From Streptomyces thermodiastaticus (lineage in GTDB: Bacteria > Actinomycetota > Actinomycetes > Streptomycetales > Streptomycetaceae): 64,000 bases of DNA. Shown in pieces: positions 8,065 through 16,262 of this stretch; position 1 is the first letter of the stretch, and each line of letters starts with the position of its first letter. The notes below the pieces were generated by a model. That model was not told the origin of the DNA and searched no databases. It saw only the letters and a program-made list of their open reading frames with translations. The stretch spans positions 1-64,000 of the forward strand of contig NZ_BNBV01000008.1 in assembly GCF_014656135.1 (NCBI RefSeq), in the 5' to 3' direction. The position numbers were made by a program, and so were the translations under genes.

Positions 8065-8481
8065 ATGACCGAGCGAAAGCCACCCGGTGTGCCGTTCGAG
8101 TCCTTCGTCGAGAAGGAGATCCGCGAGGCTCAGCGACGGGGCGAGTTCGACCGGCTGCCGGGGGCGGGCAAACCGCTGCCGGACGACACGGCCTACGACG
8201 AGCTGTGGTGGGTCAAGAAGAAGCTGGCCCGCGAGGGCGTGTCCCTGCTGCCGCCCACGCTCGCACTGCGCAAGGAGGCCGAGGACGCACTCGCGGCGGC
8301 CTACGCCGCCCCCTCGGAGCAGGAGGTGCGCCGGATCATCGGCGCGGTCAACACCAAGATCCTCGACATGATGCTCAAGCCGCCGCCCGGCCCGCCGCTC
8401 GGTCTGAAGCGGTACGACGTCGACGAGGTCGTCCAGGAGTGGCGCAGGCGCCGCGCCCGGCGGACGGAGGCCGGGCGGTGA
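8065..8481 (+). CDS. DUF1992 (DnaJ-C28-like) protein
   Basis: A 138-residue soluble protein of the DUF1992 family, related to a conserved region of eukaryotic DNAJC28; biochemical function unknown. The family hallmark is near the N terminus: FVEKEIREAQRRGEFDRLPG followed by GKPLP. A helical middle and a basic Arg-rich C terminus (EWRRRRARR) follow. I chose the ATG at 8065 because it begins at the conserved domain; the upstream in-frame sequence runs through the tandem repeats and is not conserved-looking. Convergent with the exporter gene downstream. Confidence 0.85.
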   Translation: MTERKPPGVPFESFVEKEIREAQRRGEFDRLPGAGKPLPDDTAYDELWWVKKKLAREGVSLLPPTLALRKEAEDALAAAYAAPSEQEVRRIIGAVNTKILDMMLKPPPGPPLGLKRYDVDEVVQEWRRRRARRTEAGR

Positions 8482-8594
8482 GCACCCGGCCCGGCTCCTC
8501 GCCCGCCACGCCCTGAACCGTCGCCCCGGAACCGTGCGGCTCCCCCGTGGCCGCCGCGAAACCGCAGCGCACGAGACGCCCGGTACGCCGGGCA

Positions 8595-8635
8595 CCGGTC
8601 CGGCGAGACCCTCGGCCGGCCCGCCGCCGGACCGG
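8595..8635. terminator. bidirectional hairpin between convergent genes
   Basis: CCGGTCCGGCG (8595-8605) pairs perfectly with CGCCGGACCGG (8625-8635), an 11-bp stem with a 19-base loop. It ends just before the stop of the minus-strand exporter and after DUF1992, so it can serve both. Confidence 0.6.
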
Positions 8636-8648
8636 GTCGGCTGCCGGA

Positions 8649-10781
8649 TCAGGTCACGTCCCGTGTCACCGCCCACGGGCCCTGCGGGTGTTCCGCGTCC
8701 GAGCCGCACAGCTCCGCGGTCAGCTCCTCGACCAGCTGGTCCAGGTCGGTCGGCCGGCCGGGGCTCCACCAGTCGCCGAGCAGCTCGGCGAGCGACTCCT
8801 GCCGGGCGCGTGCCAGACGCTCGGCCACCTCGCGGCCCTGCCCGGTCAGCACCAGGTCGAGCCCGCGGCGCACGGCCAGATGCCGCTCCTCCACCTGCCG
8901 GGCGGCCTCCAGGACGACGGGGAGCGGCACCGGCACCCGCTGGGCCAGCAGCGCCGGCTCCACCCGGCCGTACTTCCTGATCCGCAGCAGCAGCCAGCTC
9001 GCCGCGGGCAGCAGGTCGCAGCCGGCACGCCGGGTGATCGTCCGGTAGATCTCGCGCCGGCCCGCCCGGGTCCCCAGCACGGACAGCGCCCGGCACACCT
9101 CGTCGTAGGACGACCGCTGGACCGGGTTGGTGGCGAGCGTCTGGGTGCCGTCGGGCGCGGTCACCGAGCCGCGCAGCGGCTCCTCCTTCAGCAGCCACGA
9201 CAGCAGGAACGCGAGCAGGGCGACCGGGGCGGCGTACAGGAAGACGTCGGTGATGGCGGTGGCGTAGGCGTGCAGCGCCGCGGGGCGCAGGGCGGGCGGC
9301 AGGAGGTCGATGCCGCGCGGGTCGGACTTCAGGGTGCCGGTGGACACGCCGGGCGGCAGCGCGACGCCCCGGAAGGCGGCGCCCAGCATCTCGCTCAGGC
9401 GGCTCGCGAACAGCGCGCCGAAGACCGCGACGCCGAAGGAGGCGCCGATGGAGCGGAAGAAGGTCGCGCCGGAGGTGGCCACGCCCAAATCCTCGTAGCC
9501 GACGGTGTTCTGCACGATGAGCACGAGCACCTGCATGACCAGGCCGAGGCCCAGGCCGAAGACGAAGAAGCAGCCGCTGATCTCGGCGGTGGAGCTGTGT
9601 TCGTCGAGCTGGTGCAGCAGGAGCAGTCCGACGGTGGTGACGGCGGTGCCCACGACGGGGAACACCTTCCAGCGGCCGGTGCGGGTGACGAGCTGCCCGG
9701 AGCCGGTGGACGCCAGCAGCATGCCGAGGACCATCGGCAGCATGTGCACACCGGACAGCGTCGGCGAGATGTCGTGCACGACCTGCAGGAACGTCGGCAG
9801 GTAGGTGAGCGCCCCGAACATCGCGAAGCCGATGACGAAGCTGATGACGGCGGACAGGGTGAAGGTGCGGAAGCGGAACAGCCTCAGCGGCAGCACCGGT
9901 TCGGCGGCCCGGCGCTCCACGGCCACGAACACCGCGGCGAGCACGACGCCCGCCACCGCCGGCCCGATGATCTGCGGGGAGGCCCACGGCCAGGTGGTAC
10001 CGCCGAGCGAGGCGACCAGGACCAGGCAGACGGCGACCGAGGCGATCAGCAGCGTGCCCGAGTAGTCGATGACGTGGCGCCGGGGGGTGCGCGGGAGCTG
10101 CAGGGCGGCGGCGATCACGGCGAGGGCCACGATGCCGACGGGCAGGTTGACGTAGAACACCCAGCGCCAGCTCAGGTGCTGGGTGAACAGGCCGCCGAGC
10201 AGCGGGCCGAGCACGCTGGTGGTGCCGAAGACCGCGCCGAACAGTCCCTGGTAGCGTCCGCGTTCCCGGGGCGGGACGACGTCCCCGACGATCGCCATGG
10301 ACAGCACCAACAGCCCGCCGCCGCCCAGGCCCTGCACCGCGCGGAACGCGATCAGCTGGGGCATGTCCTGCGCCATGCCGCACAGCGCCGAGCCGATCAG
10401 GAAAAGGACGATCGCGGTCTGGAAGAGCTTCTTGCGGCCGTACTGGTCGCCGAGCTTGCCCCACAGCGGGGTCGCGGCGGTGGAGGCCAGCAGGTAGGCG
10501 GTGACCACCCAGGACAGATGCTCCAGGCCGCCGAGGTCGCTGACGATGGTGGGCAGCGCGGTGGACACGATGGTCTGGTCGAGCGCTGCCAGCAGCAGGC
10601 CGAGCAGCAGCGCGCCGATCGAGACGAGGACGTTGCCGGGCACGTGCTCGGGTTCCGCCGGTGCCTGGCCGGGCGGGGGTCCGGTTATGGCCGGTGCGCC
10701 GCCGGGCAGGTCACCGCCGTTCCCGGAGCCCGCCGCGCCTGTCGTCCCGGCCCTGGCGTGCCCGTGCCCGTCCGCGGCCAT
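8649..10781 (-). CDS. DHA2/EmrB-type MFS exporter with C-terminal winged-helix domain
   Basis: A 710-residue drug exporter. Residues ~1-45 are a Gly/Pro-rich cytoplasmic lead. Residues ~50-545 are a 14-segment DHA2 transporter with LLAALDQTIVSTALPTI in helix 1, GKLGDQYGRKKLF in loop 2 and the antiporter motif near GPLLGG. After the last helix, from about residue 570, a ~140-residue soluble tail follows: LGTRAGRREIYRTITRRAGCD, SWLLLRIRKYGRVEPALLAQ, VLEAARQVEERHLAVRRG, LVLTGQGREVAERL. This reads like a MarR-type winged-helix domain. Transporter and DNA-binding-like domain in one chain is unusual but occurs in actinomycetes; the tail may sense or dimerise rather than bind DNA. A Shine-Dalgarno (GGAGG) precedes the ATG. 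Confidence 0.88.
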   Translation of the reverse strand: MAADGHGHARAGTTGAAGSGNGGDLPGGAPAITGPPPGQAPAEPEHVPGNVLVSIGALLLGLLLAALDQTIVSTALPTIVSDLGGLEHLSWVVTAYLLASTAATPLWGKLGDQYGRKKLFQTAIVLFLIGSALCGMAQDMPQLIAFRAVQGLGGGGLLVLSMAIVGDVVPPRERGRYQGLFGAVFGTTSVLGPLLGGLFTQHLSWRWVFYVNLPVGIVALAVIAAALQLPRTPRRHVIDYSGTLLIASVAVCLVLVASLGGTTWPWASPQIIGPAVAGVVLAAVFVAVERRAAEPVLPLRLFRFRTFTLSAVISFVIGFAMFGALTYLPTFLQVVHDISPTLSGVHMLPMVLGMLLASTGSGQLVTRTGRWKVFPVVGTAVTTVGLLLLHQLDEHSSTAEISGCFFVFGLGLGLVMQVLVLIVQNTVGYEDLGVATSGATFFRSIGASFGVAVFGALFASRLSEMLGAAFRGVALPPGVSTGTLKSDPRGIDLLPPALRPAALHAYATAITDVFLYAAPVALLAFLLSWLLKEEPLRGSVTAPDGTQTLATNPVQRSSYDEVCRALSVLGTRAGRREIYRTITRRAGCDLLPAASWLLLRIRKYGRVEPALLAQRVPVPLPVVLEAARQVEERHLAVRRGLDLVLTGQGREVAERLARARQESLAELLGDWWSPGRPTDLDQLVEELTAELCGSDAEHPQGPWAVTRDVT

Positions 10782-10979
10782 CGAGACCTCCCGGCGCTCA
10801 TGTCACCTTGTCCACCGCACCCAGTGTGGACCGATATGACCAGAAAGGTCCTCTTGGTATACGGCCATTCCGGGGGTTCGTTCGCGGCCGTTCCGGGAGC
10901 TTGGGGGTCTTCGAGGGACTCCGGGGCGCTCCGAAGCGGCGGAGCCGGACCGGGGTAGCCGGAGAGGGGGCCGGTGACC

Positions 10980-11642
10980 TCAGCCGACGGTCAGGCGCAG
11001 GCTTCCGTCCTCGAGCGCCTCGACGCGCACCTGGGTGAGGTCGCGGACCACGGCGTCGGGGGCGTGAGCGGCGGCCCGCGGGCCCACGCCGATCACCCGC
11101 ATCCCGGCGGCCCTGCCGGCCGCGATGCCCGCGCCGGAGTCCTCGAAGACGATGCAGTCGGCGGGGGCGACGCCCAGGCTGGCGGCGCCCTTGAGGAAGC
11201 CCTCGGGGTCCGGCTTGCTCGCACCGACGCTCTCGGCGGTGACCCGCACGTCCGGCAGCGGCAGCCCCGCGGCGGTCATCCGGGCCGTGGCCAGGGCGGT
11301 GTCGGCGGAGGTCACCAGGGCGTGCGGCAGCCCGCGCAGCGAGGCCAGGAACCCGGGCGCGCCCGGGACCGGGATCACCCCGTCGGTGTCCGCGGTCTCC
11401 TCGGCGAGCATGCGGGCGTTCTCGGCGAGGTTCTCCTCGTGGGACCGGCCGGGCAGCAGCAGCGCCATCGAGGCGTGGCCCTGGCGGCCGTGGACGACCT
11501 TCATCACCTCGTCGCCGTCGAGTCCGTGCCGGGCGGCCCAGCGCCGCCAGATACGTTCGACGACGGCGTCGGAGTTGACGAGGGTGCCGTCCATGTCCAG
11601 CAGGAGGGCGCGGGCGGTGAACACGGCGGTGGTGGCCGTCAT
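10980..11642 (-). CDS. HAD-superfamily phosphatase (sugar-phosphatase-like)
   Basis: A 220-residue HAD hydrolase of the beta-phosphoglucomutase/sugar-phosphatase group. Motif I is LLLDMDGTLV (nucleophile Asp16, acid Asp18), motif II is LVTSAD, motif III is the Lys in ASKPDPEGF and motif IV is FEDSGAGIAAGRAAGM. An alpha-helical cap lies between residues ~25 and 90. I start at the ATG at 11642, where GGAG lies 7 bases upstream and the conserved fold begins. The substrate is probably a small phosphorylated sugar or polyol; the sequence cannot decide which. About 190 bases separate it from the Gdt1 gene upstream on the same strand. Confidence 0.88.
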   Translation of the reverse strand: MTATTAVFTARALLLDMDGTLVNSDAVVERIWRRWAARHGLDGDEVMKVVHGRQGHASMALLLPGRSHEENLAENARMLAEETADTDGVIPVPGAPGFLASLRGLPHALVTSADTALATARMTAAGLPLPDVRVTAESVGASKPDPEGFLKGAASLGVAPADCIVFEDSGAGIAAGRAAGMRVIGVGPRAAAHAPDAVVRDLTQVRVEALEDGSLRLTVG

Positions 11643-11830
11643 CGGCAACTCCGTAACGGGGTGAGTGGGTGTACGGACGGGCCGCGGGAGGACTCCCCCG
11701 ACGCCCGCCCGGGGAGCGCGGAGAACAAGGCGGCCCCGCCCGCCGGTCAGGGAAAGCGGGCGGAGGCCACTTTGTTCCTCCACGATACAAAACGCCCCCG
11801 GCGTCCTGCCACCCGCCCCCGGCCGGCCTC

Positions 11831-12409
11831 TCAGGCCACCGCCTCCCACAGGCTCCACACGCCGAGCGCCAGCATCAGCGCGGCCGCGATCTTTGTGATC
11901 AGGCCGAGCGGCACCCGCCGCATCAGCGCCTTGCCGCCCACGATGCCGAGGCCGGCCACCGCCCACAGGGCCAGCACGGCACCGATGCCCACCGAGACGG
12001 GGTCGTCGTAACGGGCGGCGAGGTTCGCGGTCATGATCTGGGTGAGGTCGCCGAACTCGGCGACGAGGATGAGCATGAAGCCGGTCCCGGCGACCTTCCA
12101 GAAGGACTGGTCGCCGGGCCGGCGGATCTCCTCCTCGTCCTCGCCCTTGTTCCGCAGCAGCACCACCGCGCCGCCGAGGAAGAGCACGCCGGTCACCACG
12201 TGCACGATCCGCTGCGGCAGCAGGGTCAGCGCGCTGCCCGCCGCCACCGCGAGGGCGACGTGCAGCAGAAAGGCGGCGGCGACACCCGCGAAGACGTACG
12301 AGGCGCGGTAGCGCGTGCCGAGGACGAGGCCGGCGAGCGCCGTCTTGTCCGGCAGCTCGGCGAGGAAGACGACACCGAAGACGAGCGCCAGGACGCTGAG
12401 ACTGATCAC
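11831..12409 (-). CDS. Gdt1/TMEM165 (UPF0016) family cation transporter
   Basis: A 192-residue membrane protein with six predicted helices in two halves. Each half carries the family signature E-x-x-D-K/L-T: FLAELPDKTAL in helix 1 and VAEFGDLTQI in helix 4. Bacterial members export Mn2+ (or move Ca2+/H+) to protect against metal excess. The middle loop RNKGEDEEEIRRPGD is acidic and cytoplasmic. The leader contains a probable yybP-ykoY manganese riboswitch (12523-12630, minus), which strongly supports Mn2+ export. It probably acts alone or with the downstream HAD gene. Confidence 0.9.
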   Translation of the reverse strand: MISLSVLALVFGVVFLAELPDKTALAGLVLGTRYRASYVFAGVAAAFLLHVALAVAAGSALTLLPQRIVHVVTGVLFLGGAVVLLRNKGEDEEEIRRPGDQSFWKVAGTGFMLILVAEFGDLTQIMTANLAARYDDPVSVGIGAVLALWAVAGLGIVGGKALMRRVPLGLITKIAAALMLALGVWSLWEAVA

Positions 12410-12786
12410 TGTTCCTCAATCGGTCGGGCCGCCCGGCCGAGAGTGCTGTGCGCTGGGGTCCAGATCCTCGGCAGGGCAGCGCACGGATCACCCGCACCCC
12501 AGGGCACGGGCATGCACTGCTTGCCGAAGGTCTCGCTGGCCGACCGCGCGGCGGTCCGCCTCCGGGCGCCGGCTCAGACGGGCTGAGCAGTGTGTCGACG
12601 ACTCCGGCGAAGAGCTACTCCCCTTCCGCGCCCCCCATCGTACGGGACCGGAGTCCGGACCCGTTCTTGTCATGTCATGAACGCGCCATTACCGTCTCAC
12701 CGCACGCACACCGGCCGGACATGCGACGCCGCGAGCATCTGCCCGCTCGCACCCCCAACACCCGACCCGTTCAAGGGAGTTCTCGC
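12410..12786. other. divergent region between Gdt1 and nuclease genes
   Basis: Holds the leader of the Gdt1 gene with its riboswitch (minus strand) and a -10-like TACGAT (plus 12637-12642 read in reverse) placed so that transcription would start at the aptamer. The right part (12650-12786) should carry the plus-strand nuclease promoter; GGGAG lies 8 bases before that start. Confidence 0.6.
12523..12630 (-). ncRNA. yybP-ykoY manganese riboswitch
   Basis: On the minus strand the leader begins with GGAAGGGGAGTAGCTC (the near-invariant GGGGAGUAG of the yybP-ykoY class; plus 12613-12623) and closes with GCGAGACCTTCGGC (the conserved AGACCUU; plus 12523-12536). GAAGG and CCTTC form the closing P1 stem. 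The first and last conserved blocks are about 90 bases apart, as in the family. The class senses Mn2+ and often controls Gdt1/TMEM165, TerC or P-type ATPase genes. The inner helices are not resolved by eye. Confidence 0.82.
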
Positions 12787-13431
12787 ATGCCCATGCGCTA
12801 CGCGCGTCGACACGCCGGCATACTCGCCGCGCTGACCGCCCTGTTCGCCTGTGTGACACTTCTCAACCCGCCGGCCGCCTCCGCCGCCCTGCCCACGCCG
12901 GTCAGCGCCGCCACCGCCCGCGGCTACCTGTCCCAGCTCACGGTCGCCGCCGAGGACCGCACCGGCTACGACCGCGATCTCTTCCCGCACTGGATCACCA
13001 TCAGCGGCACCTGCAACACCCGCGAGACCGTCCTCAAGCGCGACGGCAGCGATGTCGTCACCGACTCCTCCTGCGCCGCCACCAGCGGCAGCTGGTACTC
13101 GCCCTACGACGGCGCCACCTGGACCGCCGCCTCCGACCTGGACATCGACCACGTGGTGCCGCTCGCCGAGGCCTGGGACTCCGGGGCGAGCAAGTGGACC
13201 ACGGCCCAGCGCCAGGCCTTCGCCAACGACCTGACCCGCCCGCAGCTCATCGCCGTCACCGACAACGTCAACCAGGCCAAGGGCGACCAGGATCCGGCCA
13301 CTTGGGTGCCGTCCCGGTCCGCGTACGTGTGCACGTACGTCCGGGCCTGGGTACAGGTGAAGTACTACTACGACCTCTCGGTCGACTCCGCGGAGAAGAG
13401 CGCACTGCAGAACTACCTCTCCGCCTGCTGA
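12787..13431 (+). CDS. secreted HNH (GmrSD C-terminal/DUF1524-like) nuclease
   Basis: A 214-residue exported protein. Residues 1-33 form a signal peptide (basic MPMRYARRH, a hydrophobic core, cleavage near ASA-AL). The mature domain has the HNH-family core LDIDHVVPLAEAWDSG (DHV with the metal-binding His), a downstream RPQLIAVTDNVNQAKGDQDP (Asn residues of the motif) and a conserved Cys pair, typical of small secreted actinomycete nucleases. A likely role is degrading extracellular DNA for nutrient or during differentiation. GGGAG lies 8 bases before the ATG. A strong hairpin follows the stop. Stand-alone gene. Confidence 0.88.
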   Translation: MPMRYARRHAGILAALTALFACVTLLNPPAASAALPTPVSAATARGYLSQLTVAAEDRTGYDRDLFPHWITISGTCNTRETVLKRDGSDVVTDSSCAATSGSWYSPYDGATWTAASDLDIDHVVPLAEAWDSGASKWTTAQRQAFANDLTRPQLIAVTDNVNQAKGDQDPATWVPSRSAYVCTYVRAWVQVKYYYDLSVDSAEKSALQNYLSAC

Positions 13432-13453
13432 CGCACCACACATCGCAGCACTG

Positions 13454-13512
13454 GGGGCCCGCACGGCACCCGTCCCGCGCCACCGGCCGGGGCGGGGCGC
13501 CGTGCGGGCCCC
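13454..13512 (+). terminator. strong hairpin after the nuclease gene
   Basis: GGGGCCCGCACGGC (13454-13467) pairs perfectly with GCCGTGCGGGCCCC (13499-13512), a 14-bp stem. It lies 22 bases after the stop. Confidence 0.7.
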
Positions 13513-13570
13513 TGCCGTTGGGATCGCGCCCCCGGCTCCGCCGCGAACGACTGATTCTTGAACTTGCAAG

Positions 13571-13596
13571 CATTAGTTAGGCACCCCTAACCTATG
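13571..13596. promoter_or_regulatory. inverted repeat in the DoxX promoter
   Basis: CATTAGTTAGG-CACC-CCTAACCTATG. The core GTTAGG/CCTAAC (13576-13581, 13586-13591) matches the palindrome before the O-methyltransferase, with one base more between the GTTAG and CTAAC cores. A TTGCAA at 13564-13569 and TAACCT at 13588-13593 (18-base spacing) could be the -35 and -10, so a repressor here would block polymerase. Confidence 0.55.
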
Positions 13597-13664
13597 TCAC
13601 CCGTTCGGACCCGTATCCGTCCGGCTCCCGCGGCCGGCCGGCCCCACCGAAGGAGACCCCCCAC

Positions 13665-14144
13665 ATGACCCGCCTGACCGAACACCTGACCACTGCCCAG
13701 CCGTACGTCCTCGGCCTGTTCCGCGCCGTCGTCGGCCTGGTGTTCACCTGTCACGGGGCCGCCTCGCTGTTCGGCGTGCTCGGCGGCGCCCCGGGCACGC
13801 AGGGCGGCACGGTCCCCGCCGGGACCTGGCCCACCTGGTACGCGGCCGTGATCCAGCTGGTCTGCGGCGCCCTGGTGCTGCTGGGCCTGGCCACGCGCGC
13901 CGCCGCCTTCCTTGCCTCCGGCTCCATGGCGTTCGCCTACTTCGACGTGCACCAGCCGACGGCGCTGTGGCCGATCGAGAACGGCGGCGAGCTGCCGGTG
14001 CTGTTCTGCTGGGCCTTCCTGCTGCTGGTGTTCACCGGCTCCGGGGCGTTCGCACTGGACAGACTCCTGGCCCGGCGCTCGGCTGCCGGGCGGCAGCCGG
14101 CGGAGCGGTCCGCGTCCGCCGAACGGTCCCCGGCCGCGGTCTGA
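13665..14144 (+). CDS. DoxX family membrane protein
   Basis: A 159-residue protein with four membrane segments (about residues 15-32, 55-78, 80-98 and 108-128). Typical DoxX features are LGLFRAVVGLVFTCHGAASLFG at the first helix, a second helix with QLVCGALVLLGLATR, and the FDVHQPTALWPIENGGELPV loop. DoxX relatives are linked to redox stress and thiol or quinone chemistry; the exact function is unsettled. AAGGAG lies upstream of the ATG. The promoter carries the palindrome shared with the O-methyltransferase, suggesting the same regulator. A terminator-like hairpin follows. Confidence 0.85.
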   Translation: MTRLTEHLTTAQPYVLGLFRAVVGLVFTCHGAASLFGVLGGAPGTQGGTVPAGTWPTWYAAVIQLVCGALVLLGLATRAAAFLASGSMAFAYFDVHQPTALWPIENGGELPVLFCWAFLLLVFTGSGAFALDRLLARRSAAGRQPAERSASAERSPAAV

Positions 14145-14162
14145 GGCGGCCGGCGCTCGCGC

Positions 14163-14203
14163 GGCGGCGAGGGGCCATGACGCACACAAGAGCCCCCGCC
14201 GCC
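14163..14203 (+). terminator. hairpin after DoxX
   Basis: GGCGGCG-A-GGGGC (14163-14175) pairs with GCCCC-CGCCGCC (14192-14203) with one bulged A. It starts about 20 bases after the DoxX stop. Confidence 0.55.
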
Positions 14204-14315
14204 TCGTGCGTCACACTCACGGCGTACCCTGAGTGGCTGTTCACAGGCCGCCCCTGCCGCTCCCCCGCGACATCGCGGCACGGTCCCGGTCTACGGGGGA
14301 GTTCAGGGAGTTCGG

Positions 14316-14942
14316 GTGCTGGAGAGCGTCGCGAGACTGGGGTCGCTCACCGGCACTCCGTGGATGTACGCCGTCGTCACCCTGTCGGTGCTGCTCGACG
14401 TCTTTCTGCCCGTCCTGCCCAGCGGTGTCCTCGTCGTCACCGCGGCCACGGCGGCCGCCGCCGGCTCGGGCGCCGCGACCGGACTCGTCCCGCACGGCAT
14501 ACCCGGCCTTCTCGGCCTGACCCTGTGCGCGGCGACCGCGTCGGTCCTCGGCGACCTGGTCGCCTTCCGGCTGGCCCGGCGCGGCGGGGCACGGATGGAC
14601 CGCGCCTTCGCCCGCTCCCGCCGCCTGCGCACGGCCCAGGAACGGCTCGGCGCCGCACTGTCCCGGGGCGGCGGCGCCCTGGTCGTCGTCGCACGGTTCG
14701 CCCCGGCCGGCCGCTCGGTCGTCTCCTTCGGCGCCGGCGCGGCCTGCCGTCGCGTCCGCGAATTCCTGCCCTGGTCGGCGCTGGCCGGTCTGGCCTGGGC
14801 CGCCTACAGCGTGGTCCTCGGATATCTCGGCACCCGCTGGCTGGGCGCCGCCTGGCTGGCCACGGGGGTGTCGGTGGCAGCGCTGTTCGCGGCGGGCGCG
14901 GGTGCGGCGTATCTGATGCGCAGGACCGCTCCCGAGGCCTGA
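14316..14942 (+). CDS. DedA/VTT-domain membrane protein
   Basis: A 208-residue protein of the DedA (SNARE-associated, VTT) family; members act as lipid scramblases or flippases or support membrane homeostasis. Family marks are FLPVLPSGVLVVTAA with membrane-dipping prolines near residue 30, the LGDLVAFRLARRGG segment near 75, and the conserved VVVARFAPAGRSVVSFGAG stretch (R-F-x-P-x-x-R) near 120-138, followed by WSALAGLAWAAYSVVLGYLG. I take the GTG at 14316 with AGGGAG 6 bases upstream. Confidence 0.85.
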   Translation: MLESVARLGSLTGTPWMYAVVTLSVLLDVFLPVLPSGVLVVTAATAAAAGSGAATGLVPHGIPGLLGLTLCAATASVLGDLVAFRLARRGGARMDRAFARSRRLRTAQERLGAALSRGGGALVVVARFAPAGRSVVSFGAGAACRRVREFLPWSALAGLAWAAYSVVLGYLGTRWLGAAWLATGVSVAALFAAGAGAAYLMRRTAPEA

Positions 14943-15096
14943 GGCCTCGGTCCGCCGCCCGCCGTACTCCCCGGCCCGCGCCTCGGGGCCGGCCGGACGA
15001 GACGACAGGTCCCTCAGATCCGCGCGGATCCCTCGAACAGATGAACCCGCGCCCGGTATCTCACCCCACCAATTCGAACAGGCGTAGCATTGCCTC

Positions 15097-15450
15097 GTGG
15101 CTACGCCCTATGAGTTCCCGAGTGATCTCCTCGCCGCTCAGGAGGAGTTGCATCAGGTCAGGGCCGAGCTGTCGGCCCTGCTCAAACGGCTCCCGTGGTC
15201 GGTGGAGCCGCTGGAGGGGTTCAGCGACGACGGCGGCTGGCGCAAGGTCGAACGCCCCGCCTCCCCCGGCTGGACCGCCGACGAACAGGCCGAGGTGGAA
15301 AAGCTCCGCCGCCGAGAGCACGAGCTGGCGGTGTTCATCACCACCCACCGGTTCTGGGACCAGTTCAGCGGCCCGGAGGGCGTCGACGCCCGCCGTGCCC
15401 TGAAGCACGCCCATGAGGCACCCGAGGGCAAGGAGGCCACGGACGCGTGA
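15097..15450 (+). CDS. conserved actinomycete hypothetical, 117 aa
   Basis: A small soluble, highly charged protein that I cannot place in a named family. Residues 10-30 (DLLAAQEELHQVRAELSALL) and 60-80 (EQAEVEKLRRREHELAVFI) look like two amphipathic helices able to form a coiled coil. They flank a WSVEPLEGF...GGWRKVERP segment rich in aromatic residues. The start is GTG at 15097. Codon use is normal, so the gene is real. No partner is evident; the tRNA gene lies 80 bases downstream. Confidence 0.7.
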   Translation: MATPYEFPSDLLAAQEELHQVRAELSALLKRLPWSVEPLEGFSDDGGWRKVERPASPGWTADEQAEVEKLRRREHELAVFITTHRFWDQFSGPEGVDARRALKHAHEAPEGKEATDA

Positions 15451-15530
15451 GCGGCCGCCCGGCCTCCGGCGTCGCACCCCACGGGTTTGCGGGGCAGCGC
15501 CCCCGACAAGGTAGTCTGTCCACTCGTCGC

Positions 15531-15605
<75 letters not shown>

Positions 15606-16262
15606 CACGCAGGCCTGGCCTGGGCGGGCAGCCCAGGCCAGGGACAGAAGGCAGCACGCCGCACCGGCCGGACACGGTCAGGTGCGGCTTTCGGCATTCC
15701 GGAGTCGTGACACGCTGCGTGCGCCGCTCGGCAGCGGCGATGCCCGACGAGCGCCTACAGCACACAAGTGCCGATGCCTTTCTCGGACCTCGTCAGCCCC
15801 TCTGCCCTGACGGCGTCCATGGCCCGCTGGCAGTCGAGTCGGCGACGCCGAACTCCGTTGCCACCTGGACGACGGACGGCACCTTGGATCCGGGCGGGTA
15901 CTCACCCTCCCGGATCCTGCGCAAGATCTCATCCGCCGAACGTGCCCGGGCCCTGGCAGAGGACGAGAAGGTGACCAAGGCCGAGTTGATCAGGGCACCG
16001 TTCTTCCTCGGACAGTCCTGTCGTGCCGTGGTGGACGTTGCCGAGTGCCGAGGGGAGCGACTGCAGGCTCCCGGCTGAGAGGGCACCTGCCCGCCGTCCC
16101 CTCCCCCGGACCGCCCCCGCGGCATCCGGGGGTTTCCCCCACCCGGCATCCGGCAGTGCGCCGCATCATCCGCCCGGGCGGCTCTTCCTACGCTTGCGGT
16201 GACCGCATCGCAAGCGGTCGAGAGCATCCGCCGACCGCCGTCCGACCAGGGGGAAGACCGCC
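15606..16262. other. 657-base region beside tRNA-Val with a decayed gene
   Basis: Contains no intact gene. The minus strand holds a GntR-like remnant (15755-16003). No second copy of the tRNA 3' end is visible to the right, so one attachment end may have been lost. The last ~100 bases before 16263 should hold the promoter of the DUF4097 lipoprotein; AGGGGGAAGA precedes its start. Confidence 0.6.
15755..16003 (-). pseudogene. frameshifted GntR-family regulator remnant
   Basis: One minus-strand frame reads SADEILRRIREGEYPPGSKV, then PSVVQVATEFGVADSTA, the typical GntR winged-helix start, then turns to nonsense. Shifting frame at about 15827 recovers RAMDAVRAEGLTRSEKGIGT followed by CVL and a stop at 15755, which matches the expected continuation (recognition helix, wing, G-x-G-T). 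There is no proper start and no effector domain. Such small GntR proteins are usual in pSAM2-type integrative elements that insert at tRNA genes, so this is likely a relic of one; that last step is inference. Confidence 0.7.

Noticed and set aside
8547..10958. 800-codon plus-strand open frame opposite the MFS-winged-helix gene
   Set aside because: Same reason: a shadow of the exporter, no recognisable domain.
13571..13596. Iron box (DtxR/IdeR/DmdR site) before DoxX
   Set aside because: The half-sites resemble TTAGGTTAG but the spacing between GTTAG and CTAAC is 6 bases instead of 1, and the related site at 7095 has 5. It does not fit the DtxR site.
15606..16262. Intact integrase or attL/attR pair near the tRNA
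   Set aside because: No integrase-like reading and no second copy of the tRNA 3' end can be found in this window.
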